Numbered from the stretch's first letter, positions 43,369 through 52,983 are shown. The stretch is 64,000 nucleotides of DNA from an uncultured Parasphingopyxis sp. (GCF_937129435.1 NZ_CAKZNF010000024.1:45178-109177), one strand, 5' to 3'. The notes: generated from the letters alone by a model not told the origin. A program made the numbers and translations.

Positions 43369-44847
43369 TTAGCCCGCAGCCGCCTTCTTCCGGCTCGCCG
43401 TCTTCTTCGAGGATGACTTACGCTTGGGCTTCGGCAGCGCCGCCGCCTTCAACTCCTCGAACGCTTCGCGCAGGCAATCGGCATAGCGCTCCGGATCGTT
43501 CACCGTATCGCGATCGGCGGTGAACGAGACGCAGATCGTGCCGTTATAGCTGTACACCGGGTGGATCAGGCCCATGCCGTCGAAGATCGGGCCGGTGCCG
43601 TATTGCTCGATCAGCTGCGCGCCGGCGAAATAGAGCGGGACGGGCGGGCCCGGCACGTTGGTGACGACGCAGTTGAAGGCGGGGTCGTGGGCATTGGCGA
43701 GACCCGCACGCGAATAGAGCCGCGCGCCGAGCCCCATCAGCCCGCCGGGCGAAACCTCGCTGAACTGGGCGAGGTTGCGCGCGCCGATGGCGTTGGTGAG
43801 CGCCTTCGCGCCCTTCGACTTGTCGTGCACCAGCCGCAGCCGCTCCACCGGTTCCTCGACGCTCGTGCCGAGATTGACGAGCATGCCGGAAACCTGGTTG
43901 CCGAGCGCGCTTTTCTCTTCCTCGGTCCGCACGGAGATCGGCGCAAAGGCGATCAGGTCCTTCTTCGGCAGGTCCTCATGATGCGTCAGATATTTGCGCA
44001 AGGCCCCGCCGACGACCGACAGGATAACGTCGTTCACCGTCGCGCCTTCGACGGCGTTCTTGATCGCCTTCACCTCGTCGAGATCGAACCGCACGCCATC
44101 GACGACGCGGTGCGAGGAGACCGTCCGGTTGAACAGCGTCTTCGGCGCGCTTCCCGTCGTAGGCAGGTTGAGGTCGCGCGACAAAAGCCCCGTCGACGCC
44201 TTGGCCATGCCGGGGATCGAGCGAGCGATGATGTCGGCGACTTTCAGCGGCTGCCGCACGGCGTTGACCTGTGCGCGGATCAGCAGTTCGGCATCGCTCG
44301 GCTTGGTGTCCGCCTTCCAGCTGACGTCGAACTTGCGCTCCGGCACGTCGGGCGTGAGATCGTGGATCGCCGTCGTCATCTCGACGCCCGACATGCCGTC
44401 GATCGCGGCATGGTGCACCTTGGAAAGGATGGCGATGGAGCCCTTGGGCAGCCCGTCGATATTGTCGAGGCCTTCGATGATCGTGAATTCCCAGAGCGGC
44501 TTGTTGAGATCGAGCGGCCGGGCATGGAGCCGGGCGGCGAGGATGCAGAGTTGCCGCCAGTCGCCGGGCTCGGGCAGCGCGATATGGCGGACATGATATT
44601 CGAGATCGAAATCGGGGTCTTCGATCCAATAGGGATGATCGAGATCGAACGGCACGCGCACCAGCCGCCGCCGGAACGCCCAGGCGCCGTCGAGCCGGCT
44701 CTCCACAAAGGCAAGCACCTCCTTGAAGCGCAGCCTGCCATTGGGCGAAGTCGACGGATCGTAGATGGCGAGGCTGCCGATATGCATCGGCGTGTTCGGC
44801 GTTTCGAGATAGACGAAGCTCGCATCGAGCCCGGTCAGTTGCTGCAT
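43369..44847 (-). CDS. Wax ester synthase/diacylglycerol acyltransferase (WS/DGAT)
   Basis: 492 residues from ATG 44847 (MQQLTGLDASFVYLE, the canonical start). Active site HHAAIDG at 145-151, and the C-terminal VTNVPGPPVPLYFAGA block. It esterifies long-chain alcohols or diacylglycerol with acyl-CoA to make storage lipid. The C-terminus has a Lys/Ser-rich tail (KPKRKSSSKKTASRKKAAAG) not seen in most members. It is divergent from phaC, which suggests joint carbon-storage regulation. Confidence 0.9.
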   Translation of the reverse strand: MQQLTGLDASFVYLETPNTPMHIGSLAIYDPSTSPNGRLRFKEVLAFVESRLDGAWAFRRRLVRVPFDLDHPYWIEDPDFDLEYHVRHIALPEPGDWRQLCILAARLHARPLDLNKPLWEFTIIEGLDNIDGLPKGSIAILSKVHHAAIDGMSGVEMTTAIHDLTPDVPERKFDVSWKADTKPSDAELLIRAQVNAVRQPLKVADIIARSIPGMAKASTGLLSRDLNLPTTGSAPKTLFNRTVSSHRVVDGVRFDLDEVKAIKNAVEGATVNDVILSVVGGALRKYLTHHEDLPKKDLIAFAPISVRTEEEKSALGNQVSGMLVNLGTSVEEPVERLRLVHDKSKGAKALTNAIGARNLAQFSEVSPGGLMGLGARLYSRAGLANAHDPAFNCVVTNVPGPPVPLYFAGAQLIEQYGTGPIFDGMGLIHPVYSYNGTICVSFTADRDTVNDPERYADCLREAFEELKAAALPKPKRKSSSKKTASRKKAAAG

Positions 44848-45025
44848 GTCACCTCTCCCCGCCGACTCGTTTTGGGTGCGGTCGGCTTTGTTCGCCAACG
44901 GCTAGCATGGACGGCAGCGATCCCCAAAAGCACGGCCGCCGCAAAATGGGACGTCCGCAAGCGCAATCCGCATTTGACATGGCCCGGCTTTCCGTCGAAT
45001 CTTGCCCGCTGAGAGAGGAGACATC

Positions 45026-46717
45026 ATGGCAACCAGGGGTCCGGATATCGGAGAGGAAGCCGCGCAATCGACCATGGCGCTCGGCCCGCTAGTCGGGCTG
45101 GCGCGCGAGGATTTCGTCGGCGCGATCGCGCTGATGCTGCGGCAGACGGCGGCCGATCCGGCGACGACCTTCAAGCATATGCGCGGTTTTTCCGACGATG
45201 TCGTCCAGATCATGACGGGCAAGTCGGAGCTTGCGCCCGAGCCGCGCGACAAACGCTTCAAGGACCCCGCCTTTCAGTACAACCCCTTCATGAAGGCGGG
45301 GATGCAGTATTTCCTTGCCGTGCAGAAGGGCATGAAGAACTGGATCGACGAGCTCGAGCTCGATGCGATCGAGCGCGACCGGGCAAGCTTCATCTCGCAG
45401 ATCATCATCGACGCCTTGTCGCCGACCAACACGCTCGCCGGCAATCCGATGGCGCAGAAACGGCTGATCGACAGCGGCGGAATGTCGCTGATCAAGGGCC
45501 TCAAAAACGCCTATGAGGACATCACCCAGAATGAGGGGATGGTCAGCCAGGTCGACAAGAAGCCGTTCAAGCTCGGCGAGAATGTCGCCACGTCGGAAGG
45601 CGCCGTCGTCTACCGCAACGAGATGATGGAGCTGATCCAGTATGCGCCGCAGACCGACACGGTCCATGCGATCCCGCAGCTCACCATCCCGCCGCAGATC
45701 AACAAGATGTACATCAACGACCTGTCGCCCGACAAAAGTGTGGTGAAGTGGCAGGTCGACAACGGCATCCAGACCTTCGTCATCTCGTGGCGCAACCCGC
45801 AGCCCGAGCACGGGGACTGGGGCATGGACGAATATATCGAAAGCTGTATCGAGGCGCTCGACGCGATCCAGGAGATTACGGGGTCGGACACGATCAACCT
45901 GTCGGGCGGCTGTTCGGGGGGGCAGACGCTGTCGGTGCTGCTGTCCAAACTCGCGGCAGACGGCGACAAGCGCGCCGGTGCGGCGACGATCATGGTCTGC
46001 GTGCTTGAACCCAAGCCCGGCGATACCGAGGCCGCCTCGCTGGTTTCCAAGAACAGCCTCGAAATCGCCAAGCGGCGCGCCGCCAAGGGCGATGTCATTC
46101 CGGGCAGCGATCTCGCGCGCGGTTTCGCCTGGCTGCGTCCCAACGACCTGATCTGGAACTATGTCATCAACAATTACCTGATGGGAGGCGATCCGCCGGC
46201 CTTCGACGTGTTGTTCTGGAACGCCGACGCGACCAATCTCTCGGCGACGCTGATGGGCGATTTCCTGAAAATCTACGAAAGCAACGGCTTTGCCGAACCC
46301 GGCGCGCTGCATATCGCCGGTCACGATCTCGACCTGACCAGGGTGAAGAGCGACCTCTTCATCCTGGGCGGCGTCACCGATCATATCACGCCCTGGCGCG
46401 CCTGCTATCGTTCGACGCAACTCTTCGGATCGAAGAGCGTCGAATTCGTGCTGTCGCAATCGGGGCATATGCAGGCGATCCTCAACCCGCCCGGCAATCC
46501 CAAGGCGAAATATTTCAAGGCGGGAAAGAAGGGCCAGCCGCCGGCATCGGTCGACAAGTGGCTCGAGGGCGCCGCCGAAGTCGGCGAAAGCTGGTGGCCC
46601 TATTGGATGGAATGGCTGCAGACGCGATCGGGCGACAAGGTGGACGCACCCAAATCGCTCGGCAGCAAGAAGCACAAGCCGATGGAGCCCGCGCCGGGGA
46701 CATATGTCTTTGACTGA
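45026..46717 (+). CDS. phaC: Class I poly(R)-hydroxyalkanoate synthase
   Basis: 563 residues from ATG 45026, with GAGAGGAG as ribosome binding site. It polymerises 3-hydroxyacyl-CoA on the granule surface. The catalytic triad is visible: Cys296 in GGCSGGQ (the lipase-like box with Cys), Asp401 in NADATN and His481 in SGHMQAILNPP. The WRNPQPEHGDWGMDEYI segment is also typical. No phaA, phaB, phaP or phaR lies nearby. A PhaZ-like gene follows. Confidence 0.94.
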   Translation: MATRGPDIGEEAAQSTMALGPLVGLAREDFVGAIALMLRQTAADPATTFKHMRGFSDDVVQIMTGKSELAPEPRDKRFKDPAFQYNPFMKAGMQYFLAVQKGMKNWIDELELDAIERDRASFISQIIIDALSPTNTLAGNPMAQKRLIDSGGMSLIKGLKNAYEDITQNEGMVSQVDKKPFKLGENVATSEGAVVYRNEMMELIQYAPQTDTVHAIPQLTIPPQINKMYINDLSPDKSVVKWQVDNGIQTFVISWRNPQPEHGDWGMDEYIESCIEALDAIQEITGSDTINLSGGCSGGQTLSVLLSKLAADGDKRAGAATIMVCVLEPKPGDTEAASLVSKNSLEIAKRRAAKGDVIPGSDLARGFAWLRPNDLIWNYVINNYLMGGDPPAFDVLFWNADATNLSATLMGDFLKIYESNGFAEPGALHIAGHDLDLTRVKSDLFILGGVTDHITPWRACYRSTQLFGSKSVEFVLSQSGHMQAILNPPGNPKAKYFKAGKKGQPPASVDKWLEGAAEVGESWWPYWMEWLQTRSGDKVDAPKSLGSKKHKPMEPAPGTYVFD

Positions 46718-46745
46718 AGTAGAAGACCCGCAGCTGGACACGACC

Positions 46746-46855
46746 TTCTCCCCTCCCGCTTGCGGGAGGGGCCGGGGGTGGGTCCTGTCTAAAGCGACAT
46801 ACCCGTCTACGACCGGCACACCCACCCCTAACCCCTCCCGCAAGCGGGAGGGGAA
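46746..46855. repeat. REP-like inverted repeat between phaC and the PhaZ-like gene
   Basis: Two near-identical palindromes (CCCCTCCCGCTTGCGGGAGGGG and its inverse, with CAAG instead of CTTG) face each other and are bordered inside by GGGGGTGGGT/ACCCACCCC. The whole forms a long hairpin. It fills the gap before the hydrolase gene. Confidence 0.8.
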
Positions 46856-46878
46856 TTGAAATTTTCAACGGAGACCCA

Positions 46879-47724
46879 ATGCCCAAATCGCACATGGCCG
46901 CGCCGGAATGCCGGCTCGAAAAGGTCGACGGCAAGACGCTGAACGTGGCGCATTGGCGCTATACGGGGCCGGAGAACGGCAAGTTGCCGATCCTGTTCTT
47001 CAACGGCATCGGCGCCAATACCGAAGTCGTCGCGCCGCTGCCCGACATGCTCGGCGACCGGGACTTCATCACCTTCGACATGCCCGGTATCGGCGATTCC
47101 CCCGATCCGGTCATCCCCTACACTCCGATCTGGATGGCGCGGATCGCGGCGCTGATTCTCGATCGATACGAGATGGAAGCCGTCGATGTGATGGGCGTCA
47201 GCTGGGGCGGCGGGCTGGCCCAGCAATTCGCGCTCCAGCATCCCGAGCGCACCTACCGGCTCATCCTCGTCGCGACGACGGCGGGAATGGTGATGGTGCC
47301 GGGCAAATGGGAGGCACTGTCGAAAATGGCCGACCCGCGCCGCTATATCGACCCGAAGTTCATGGAGACGCATTTCGAAACGCTCTACGGGGACCGGCGC
47401 AAGGATTCGCAAGGCCATACGCTCCGGATCAAGCCACCGTCGAAGCGCGGCTATTTCTATCAGCTACTCGCCATGGCGGGCTGGACGAGCGCGCCCTTCC
47501 TGCCCTTCCTGAAGGCGCCGACGCTGGTGATGACCGGAGATCGCGACCCGATCGTGCGCCCGATCAACGGCCAGATCCTGCATACGTTGATCCCCGACAG
47601 CCAGCTCGAGATCATTCCCGATGGCGGCCATCTGTTCATGCTCAGCCATGCCGAAGAATTCGTCGCCCATGTCCGGCGTTTCCTCGATGCAGAGGCTTCG
47701 GAAAAGGCGGCGCAAGCGGCCTGA
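46879..47724 (+). CDS. Alpha/beta hydrolase, likely intracellular PHA depolymerase
   Basis: 281 residues. It has FNGIGANTEVVAPLPDML, the nucleophile box DVMGVSWGGGLAQQFA, Asp in MTGDRDPIVRP and His in DGGHLFMLSHAE. The sequence and the place after phaC fit PhaZ-type depolymerases of medium-chain-length PHA, which have the same GVSWGG box. A general esterase is the alternative. Confidence 0.72.
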   Translation: MPKSHMAAPECRLEKVDGKTLNVAHWRYTGPENGKLPILFFNGIGANTEVVAPLPDMLGDRDFITFDMPGIGDSPDPVIPYTPIWMARIAALILDRYEMEAVDVMGVSWGGGLAQQFALQHPERTYRLILVATTAGMVMVPGKWEALSKMADPRRYIDPKFMETHFETLYGDRRKDSQGHTLRIKPPSKRGYFYQLLAMAGWTSAPFLPFLKAPTLVMTGDRDPIVRPINGQILHTLIPDSQLEIIPDGGHLFMLSHAEEFVAHVRRFLDAEASEKAAQAA

Positions 47725-47742
47725 TTTATCGCGCCGCGTCGG

Positions 47743-47771
47743 TTGACATCGGCGGCACCTTCCCATATTTG
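47743..47771 (+). promoter_or_regulatory. Sigma70-type promoter of rplU-rpmA
   Basis: A perfect TTGACA at 47743-47748, a 17-base spacer, then TATTTG at 47766-47771, about 80 bases before the rplU start. It begins 19 bases after the stop of the PhaZ-like gene. Confidence 0.6.
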
Positions 47772-47847
47772 GCGCGCTTTCCCGCGCGGGGGATGGGCCG
47801 TGGCCGATTCTGCGCGCGATATCAAAATTGAAGAGAAGACCAGGACC

Positions 47848-48366
47848 ATGTTCGCAGTCGTGCGCACGGGCGGCAAGCAGTATCGCGTCGCCGAAGGAGA
47901 TATGATCACCGTCGAGAAGATCGCCGGGGAAGCGGGTGATTCCGTTTCGCTGGGCGACGTCCTGATGGCGGGCGATGGCGGCGATCTGAAGGACGTCAAG
48001 GACCTGACCGTGGCGGCCGAGATCGTCGAGCAGGGCAAGGGCGACAAGGTTCTCGTCTTCAAGAAGAAGCGCCGGCACAATTATCGCCGCAAGAACGGCC
48101 ATCGCCAGCAACTGACGACGCTGAAGATCACCTCGATCGGCGGCGCCGCGAAGAAGGCCGCGCCGAAAAAGACCGCTGCTGCGAAGGATGAGGGCGACAC
48201 GGCCGAGACGGCCAAGGCCGCCCCCGCCAAGAAGGCCCCGGCAAAGAAGGCTTCGACTGCGAAGGCCGACGAAGCCGCTGCAACGAACGACGCCAAAAAG
48301 GCTCCGGCCAAAAAGGCACCCGCCAAGAAAACGGCGGCGAAGAAGACCGAAGATAAGGACGCGTAA
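47848..48366 (+). CDS. rplU: Ribosomal protein L21 with long Lys/Ala-rich tail
   Basis: From ATG 47848 the first ~102 residues are normal L21 ([18 protein letters not shown]...[23 protein letters not shown]). About 70 further residues consist of AKKAPAKKA-type repeats mixed with acidic patches, similar to histone H1 tails. Tails on L21 occur in alphaproteobacteria, but this one is long. The reading frame is intact and rpmA follows at two bases. Confidence 0.95.
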   Translation: MFAVVRTGGKQYRVAEGDMITVEKIAGEAGDSVSLGDVLMAGDGGDLKDVKDLTVAAEIVEQGKGDKVLVFKKKRRHNYRRKNGHRQQLTTLKITSIGGAAKKAAPKKTAAAKDEGDTAETAKAAPAKKAPAKKASTAKADEAAATNDAKKAPAKKAPAKKTAAKKTEDKDA

Positions 48367-48368
48367 CC

Positions 48369-48635
48369 ATGGCACATAAAAAAGCTGGCGGTTCGTCGCG
48401 CAACGGCCGCGATTCCAACCCGAAATATCTGGGCGTCAAGAAGTTCGGCGGCGAAGTCGTCGCGGCGGGCAACATTATCGTGCGCCAGCGCGGGACCAAA
48501 TGGATTCCCGCGGACAATGTCGGTCTCGGTCGCGATCATACCATTTTTGCGCTCGTAGACGGCACGGTCCGCTTCAAGAAAGGCCGCAACAGCCGAACCT
48601 ATGTCGGCGTGGAAATGGCCGAAGCAGCCGAATAG
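48369..48635 (+). CDS. rpmA: Ribosomal protein L27
   Basis: 88 residues beginning [29 protein letters not shown], the universal L27 N-terminus that reaches the peptidyl transferase centre. Co-transcribed with rplU. A strong terminator follows. Confidence 0.97.
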   Translation: MAHKKAGGSSRNGRDSNPKYLGVKKFGGEVVAAGNIIVRQRGTKWIPADNVGLGRDHTIFALVDGTVRFKKGRNSRTYVGVEMAEAAE

Positions 48636-48701
48636 GGACCTGCCGATAAAGGGCGGTCCCATGGAGGGGCAGCCCGAAAGGTTCTGAAAACAGGATCAAA
48701 A

Positions 48702-48734
48702 GAGGGAGACGGGGCTGCCCGATCTCCCTTTTTT
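48702..48734 (+). terminator. Rho-independent terminator of rplU-rpmA
   Basis: AGGGAGACGGG, loop, CCCGATCTCCCT, then TTTTTT. The stem has one small internal mismatch. It lies 70 bases after the rpmA stop. Confidence 0.85.
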
Positions 48735-48800
48735 GTGGTCTCCCTCACAGAAACGTCATCGGATGTCCTTAAGGCTCCGGCGCGTGAAGGAGTGAGAGAG

Positions 48801-49364
48801 ATGTTCGCGGTTACGAAGCGGTTGTTGCTGAGACCCGGCTGGGTCGAAGATGCCCCCGAACTGGCGGCGGCGATCGGCCATAAGGCGGTCGTGCGCAACC
48901 TGGCGCGCGCGCCCTGGCCCTATCGGCTGGAGGACGCCGAGGGTTTCCTCGCGTCGGACCGCGATGCCCGCTTCCCGAATTTCCAGATCGTCGACCGGAA
49001 GAGCGATCCCGTGCGCATGATCGGCGGCGTCGGCTTCCAGCCCGACGAAAATGGCGACATTGAATTCGGCTACTGGATCGAGCCCGGCAGCTGGGGCAAG
49101 GGCTATGCGACCGAAGCGGGCCGCGCGGCGCTCGATGCGGCGCGCAGCTGGCTCGGCTATGGCCGCATCGTCGCCGGCCATTTCATCGACAACCCTGCAT
49201 CGGGCAAGGTTCTCCGCAAGCTCGGCTTCCGGCCGACGGGGCGGATCGTGCCGCGCTACAGCCGCGCGCGCGGCGAAGAGGCCGATTGCATCCTGTTCGC
49301 GCAGGAACCGGACGACAGCGACGATGCGATGCCATCGGCCGACCAACCGGCGCTTGCGGCATAG
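48801..49364 (+). CDS. GNAT family acetyltransferase (RimJ/RimL type)
   Basis: 187 residues from ATG 48801 with AAGGAG about eight bases upstream; the track start lies in the terminator. TKRLLLRPGWVEDAPELA at the start and EFGYWIEPGSWGKGYATEAGRAAL with the acetyl-CoA loop, then NPASGKVLRKLGFRPTGR, are typical of the family. It may acetylate a ribosomal protein N-terminus or a small molecule; the substrate is unknown. Confidence 0.85.
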   Translation: MFAVTKRLLLRPGWVEDAPELAAAIGHKAVVRNLARAPWPYRLEDAEGFLASDRDARFPNFQIVDRKSDPVRMIGGVGFQPDENGDIEFGYWIEPGSWGKGYATEAGRAALDAARSWLGYGRIVAGHFIDNPASGKVLRKLGFRPTGRIVPRYSRARGEEADCILFAQEPDDSDDAMPSADQPALAA

Positions 49365-49367
49365 CTG

Positions 49368-49528
49368 ATCCTCCCCAGCGCGCAGCGCGTTAGGGGGAGG
49401 TGGCACGAATGTGCCGGAGGGGTGGCGGCGGGACATCAGCGGTTAGCAATGACGCTGGCGTCATGCCCCACCCCTCCGCCGCGTTCGCGGCACCTCCCCC
49501 AACGGCCCTTCGGGCCTGGGGAGGATCG
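49368..49528. repeat. Large REP-like inverted repeat
   Basis: GATCCTCCCCAG at the left matches CTGGGGAGGATC at the right. Inside are GCGCGCAGCGCGTTAGGGGGAGGTG facing CACCTCCCCCAACG, and GGAGGGGTGG facing CCACCCCTCC. It occupies the whole gap between the convergent acetyltransferase and PF10118 genes, and its GACGCTGGCGTC centre is also palindromic. Confidence 0.8.
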
Positions 49529-49531
49529 TTC

Positions 49532-50413
49532 CTAAGCGGCGAGCGCCTCTCGGCGCCCTTCGCTCTCGCCCTGCGGCATCCGCGCGTCCTCATACTCGCT
49601 GTCGACGAGCTGGATCAGCTGCCGGTCGTCGCGGTTCCACGGGTGGAAGCCGGGGAGGAAATAGGAGAGCCAGCCGGGGATCGCCTTGCGCAAGATGCCG
49701 GGCGAGATCAGCAGCCGCTTGAACAGCCCCCAACCCGCGCGCCAGCCGGTGATGCCGTCCTGCTTCAGCAGGTAGAGCATCCCCGAAATCCGCCGCTTCC
49801 AGAAGATCACCGTGATGATCGCCATCACCCGCGATTTCACGCTCCACCGCTTCCAGCGCGACCAGTCCTTCGTCGCGTGCAGCCAGGTGTCATAGGCGAC
49901 GCCCTTATGCTCGATCTCCTCGATCGCGTGCCAGCGCCACAGATCGACCCACTCCTTGTCCGCGCCCTCGAACCATTCGGGGTTCTTCAGAATGCCCTCG
50001 GCGAGCAGCGCAGTATAATGTTCGAGCGCCATGGTGACGCACAGGTCGATGATCGGCGCGCGGCCCTTCACCTGCTCCATCGAATCGATGACCGCCTGCT
50101 CGAGCGGCTGGATGTCATAGCCCGTCTCGGCAACCTTGCGGTTGAAGACGACATGTTCGCGGCTGTGCATCACCTCCTGCTGCACAAAGGCGCGGATCTC
50201 GCGCTCCAGCTTGGGCGGCACGCCGTCGCGGAACGCCTTCACCGATTCGACGAAATAGGCCTCGCCGCGCGGAAAGGTCACCGACAGCGCATTCAGGAAC
50301 GCCGTCTTGAACGGATCGCCGGCGAACCACCAGCGATCCTGCTTCGCATCGCGCCCGAAGCGCCGATCGCGCGGCGTAATCGTCAGGTCGACAGGGGTCT
50401 TGTCTTTGGCCAT
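49532..50413 (-). CDS. PF10118 family predicted metal-dependent hydrolase
   Basis: 293 residues from ATG 50413 (MAKDKTPVDLTITPRDRRF); the track start is eight codons longer. Conserved blocks RAFVQQEVMHSREHVVFNR, TMALEHYTALLAEG and WRWHAIEEIEHKGVAYD provide the Glu/His set of a ferritin-like metal site. Found in many lipid-degrading bacteria; the reaction is not established. Divergent from tetR and probably its target. Confidence 0.85.
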   Translation of the reverse strand: MAKDKTPVDLTITPRDRRFGRDAKQDRWWFAGDPFKTAFLNALSVTFPRGEAYFVESVKAFRDGVPPKLEREIRAFVQQEVMHSREHVVFNRKVAETGYDIQPLEQAVIDSMEQVKGRAPIIDLCVTMALEHYTALLAEGILKNPEWFEGADKEWVDLWRWHAIEEIEHKGVAYDTWLHATKDWSRWKRWSVKSRVMAIITVIFWKRRISGMLYLLKQDGITGWRAGWGLFKRLLISPGILRKAIPGWLSYFLPGFHPWNRDDRQLIQLVDSEYEDARMPQGESEGRREALAA

Positions 50414-50476
50414 GGTGCGACTCCAAGGAAAAATCATGTTCCGAACTTTTCTGTGATCTGGATCTTACTTACATAA

Positions 50477-51064
50477 ATGTCAATAGCACGTAAACGCCTG
50501 AGCCCCGAAGAAAGCCGCCTTGCTGCGCTGCAGGCCGCGCGCGAGCTTCTGATCGAGACCGGCCCGCAATCGGTGACGCTGAAGGCCGTTGCGACGCGGA
50601 TCGGGCGCACCCATGCCAATCTGCTCCACCATTTCGGCTCCGCATCGGGCCTGCAAAAGGCGCTTGCCGGCTATCTCGCCGAAACAATCTGCGACACCAT
50701 CGCCCAGGCGGTGATGAAATCGCGCGCCGGCGAAGGCAGCCCGCGCGACATCGTCGACCTGACCTTCGACGCGTTCAACAAGGAAGGCGCCGGCGCGCTC
50801 GCCAGCTGGATGCTGGTGTCGGGCAACGAGGACGCGCTCGACCCGATCGTCGAGACGATCCACGAGCTGGTCGACGATCTGGGCGAGGAAGGCCATGCCG
50901 ATGCCGGGCTGCATGAAGACACGTTCGAACTCGTTCTGCTGGCGCTGGGCGACGCGCTGATGGGGCGGCAGCTGGCGGGATCGCTTGGACTGAAGCGCGA
51001 CACGGCGCGCGATTTGGCCGAGCGGCGCTTGGCGCAATCGCTGGAGGCGCGAAACGGCGGCTGA
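50477..51064 (+). CDS. TetR family transcriptional regulator
   Basis: 195 residues. N-terminal helix-turn-helix (LQAARELLIETGPQSVTLKAVATRIGRTHANLLHHFGSASGL) and a helical ligand domain. It probably represses itself and the divergent hydrolase. The 63-base gap between the genes contains ACATAAATGT (50471-50480), a small palindrome that overlaps the start codon and could be part of an operator. Its last ~110 codons are duplicated in inverted orientation at 31123-31452. Confidence 0.9.
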   Translation: MSIARKRLSPEESRLAALQAARELLIETGPQSVTLKAVATRIGRTHANLLHHFGSASGLQKALAGYLAETICDTIAQAVMKSRAGEGSPRDIVDLTFDAFNKEGAGALASWMLVSGNEDALDPIVETIHELVDDLGEEGHADAGLHEDTFELVLLALGDALMGRQLAGSLGLKRDTARDLAERRLAQSLEARNGG

Positions 51065-51614
51065 GGCGCTCCGCGCCGCCACAAGTCGCACAGATCCCGT
51101 CTCTCGCGCGCGGATCGGCACGGGAGCCAACGCCACTGCGATATCGCCAAGACCGATGCCGATGTAACTCACGCGCCGGCGGAACAAGATCGAGATGGTC
51201 TTCGTCCACCCAAACACATTGGCCAGTGCGGGCATCATCCCCGGTGTCGACCGGCAGTCGATCGACCAAATCTGTTACTCAAGCGACATGGCGGCTAGCC
51301 GCCCTGTCGGCCTGTCCAACCTGACGCCGGACGGACGAGCGATCAGCGATCATTTTGGTCTGCACGCTAAAATCAGCACGCACGATGACGAAGAGTGGGT
51401 TGAACGCCTAAATGGGGAAACGCCACATTGACGGCGTTGGTATGCGCAGCAGCGTCGCCACCGAAGCTGTCAAACCAGTCCGCACAGCTAGCATGGGCTT
51501 ACCCGACACATATTAAGCGTCGAATTTTGACAGTGACTAAGCCTCAATGTGCTTACTATGTGATTACATTTCTGAAGCGGCTAACCTACTGATCGCCCTA
51601 AGCTATTGAGAATA
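51065..51614. other. Gap between tetR and the left end of the second element
   Basis: About 550 bases. The ORF at 51195-51431 (78 residues) has no ribosome binding site or family I can name, and composition here is lower in GC than the core. The first ~60 bases share CAAGTCGCAC with the flank of the tetR fragment at 30.95 kb. It may be the remains of an older insertion. I see no RNA gene or clear promoter. Confidence 0.4.
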
Positions 51615-51664
51615 TGGCGCACCCGACAGGATTCGAACCTGTGGCCTCTGCCTTCGGAGGGCAG
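51615..51664. repeat. attL: 50-bp copy of the 3' part of tRNA-Arg(CCG)
   Basis: Exactly repeats 62638-62687, from the encoded CCA end through the T arm and variable loop to the anticodon stem, and diverges after GGAGGGCAG. It is the scar expected from integration into the tRNA-Arg gene. It is not a functional tRNA because the D arm and the 5' acceptor strand are missing. Confidence 0.93.
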
Positions 51665-51801
51665 GGATTGCCGATAATCTCAGACAAGCCCGGACGCTAG
51701 GAAGCGCACAAAACCGCTGCTTTCTGTCTTGGCATGTCCGGCCGCATCCGGTAATGTTTTCCGTACGCATTCCATACGTACATAACGAAGGGCGGCCGGG
51801 C

Positions 51802-52983
51802 ATGGCGTTGGACCTCAGCAAGATTGGCGAGCGGGAGCGGTTGAAGGCGCGGCGGGAGCCGCATTGGCAGCGGTTGCGCGCGGGCTGCTTTCTCGGCTTC
51901 CGGCCGTCGAAGCGCGGCGGCAAGGGAACGTGGATTGCTCGCGTCTATGACGAGGATAATCGGAAGTACCGGCTCAAATCGCTTGGCGACTTCGGCGCAC
52001 TGAAGGGAAATGAGATATTCACGGCTGCGCGGAAGGAAGCAGAGGCGCTTGCCGAACTGGTCGAGAGCGGCGGGGAGGTGCGGGCCAAGGTTGAAACCGT
52101 GGCCGATGCCTGCCGCGAATATGCGAAAACGAAGAGCAGGCATGGGAATTTGCGAACAGAAGCCGAACCCCGTTTCAAGCGCTATGTTTACTACGATCCT
52201 GTTGCCAAGGTGAAGCTGACGAAGTTGCGTAAGCGCCATCTGAAGGAGTGGCGAAAGCGACTGGAGGCACGGCCTGCCCTTGTGAGCCGAAACAAGACTG
52301 GTGAACAGAAGATGCGCGAGCGTGCGCCATCTACAATAAACCGCGATATGACGGCTCTACGGGCAGCACTGATGGAGTTTGTTGCGCCCGGTACACCTAA
52401 GACGGAAGGGGCCTGGCAAGAAGCGCTCACGCCCATTCCGAATGCAGACCGGCGGCGCAGTGTCTATCTAAATCGCGATCAACGACGGTCATTGCTTGAG
52501 CATATCGAAACCGAAGCAGAACCATTCGCGCGGGCGCTTTGCCTTTTGCCGCTCCGGCCGGGTGCGCTGGCGGGATTGACCGTAGGCGACTTTGATCGGC
52601 GCACCTCCGAACTGACGATTGGCAAGGACAAGACCGGGAAGCCGCGCCGCATCCAACTTCCGGCCGAAGCGGCGGGCTTGCTCGCCGAACAGGCAGCGGA
52701 CAAGCTACCGAGCGCGCCGTTAATCATGCGAGCGAACGGTAAGCCGTGGGACAAGGAAACTTGGAAGCGACCCATTGCCGCTGCCGTCGCTGCCGCAAAA
52801 CTGCCGGGTGAGGCGACAGCTTACACCTTGCGGCACAGCACGATAACCGACCTTGTGAGTGCCGGACTACCCTTGCTCACCATAGCTCAAATCTCCGGCA
52901 CCAGTGCCGAAATGATCGAAAGGCATTACGGGCACCTTGCGAGCGATGCGGCGGTGACAGCACTTGGAAAGCTTGCGTTGTGA
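51802..52983 (+). CDS. Tyrosine recombinase (integrase) of the tRNA-Arg element
   Basis: 393 residues from ATG 51802. The catalytic domain is complete: Arg252 (LPLRPGALAGL), Arg344-His345 (YTLRHSTITDLV), His375-Tyr376 (ERHYGHLA). The N-terminal half (RYVYYDPVAKVKLTKLRKRHLKEWRKRLEAR) is the core-binding domain. The gene is next to attL rather than next to the intact tRNA. Its stop overlaps the GTG start of the next gene. Confidence 0.92.
   Translation: MALDLSKIGERERLKARREPHWQRLRAGCFLGFRPSKRGGKGTWIARVYDEDNRKYRLKSLGDFGALKGNEIFTAARKEAEALAELVESGGEVRAKVETVADACREYAKTKSRHGNLRTEAEPRFKRYVYYDPVAKVKLTKLRKRHLKEWRKRLEARPALVSRNKTGEQKMRERAPSTINRDMTALRAALMEFVAPGTPKTEGAWQEALTPIPNADRRRSVYLNRDQRRSLLEHIETEAEPFARALCLLPLRPGALAGLTVGDFDRRTSELTIGKDKTGKPRRIQLPAEAAGLLAEQAADKLPSAPLIMRANGKPWDKETWKRPIAAAVAAAKLPGEATAYTLRHSTITDLVSAGLPLLTIAQISGTSAEMIERHYGHLASDAAVTALGKLAL

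Noticed and set aside
43561-45012. 483-residue plus-strand ORF opposite the WS/DGAT gene
   Set aside because: Antisense shadow; the minus-strand product has the HHAAIDG active site and canonical start.
45089-46843. 584-residue minus-strand ORF opposite phaC
   Set aside because: Antisense shadow; phaC has the full catalytic triad and a ribosome binding site.
51195-51431. 78-residue ORF left of the tRNA-Arg element
   Set aside because: No ribosome binding site, no recognisable domain, and it lies in a relic-like stretch; kept only as part of the gap description.
51615-51664. Second tRNA-Arg gene
   Set aside because: Only the 3' 50 bases are present; the D arm and 5' acceptor strand are missing, so it is an attachment-site copy.
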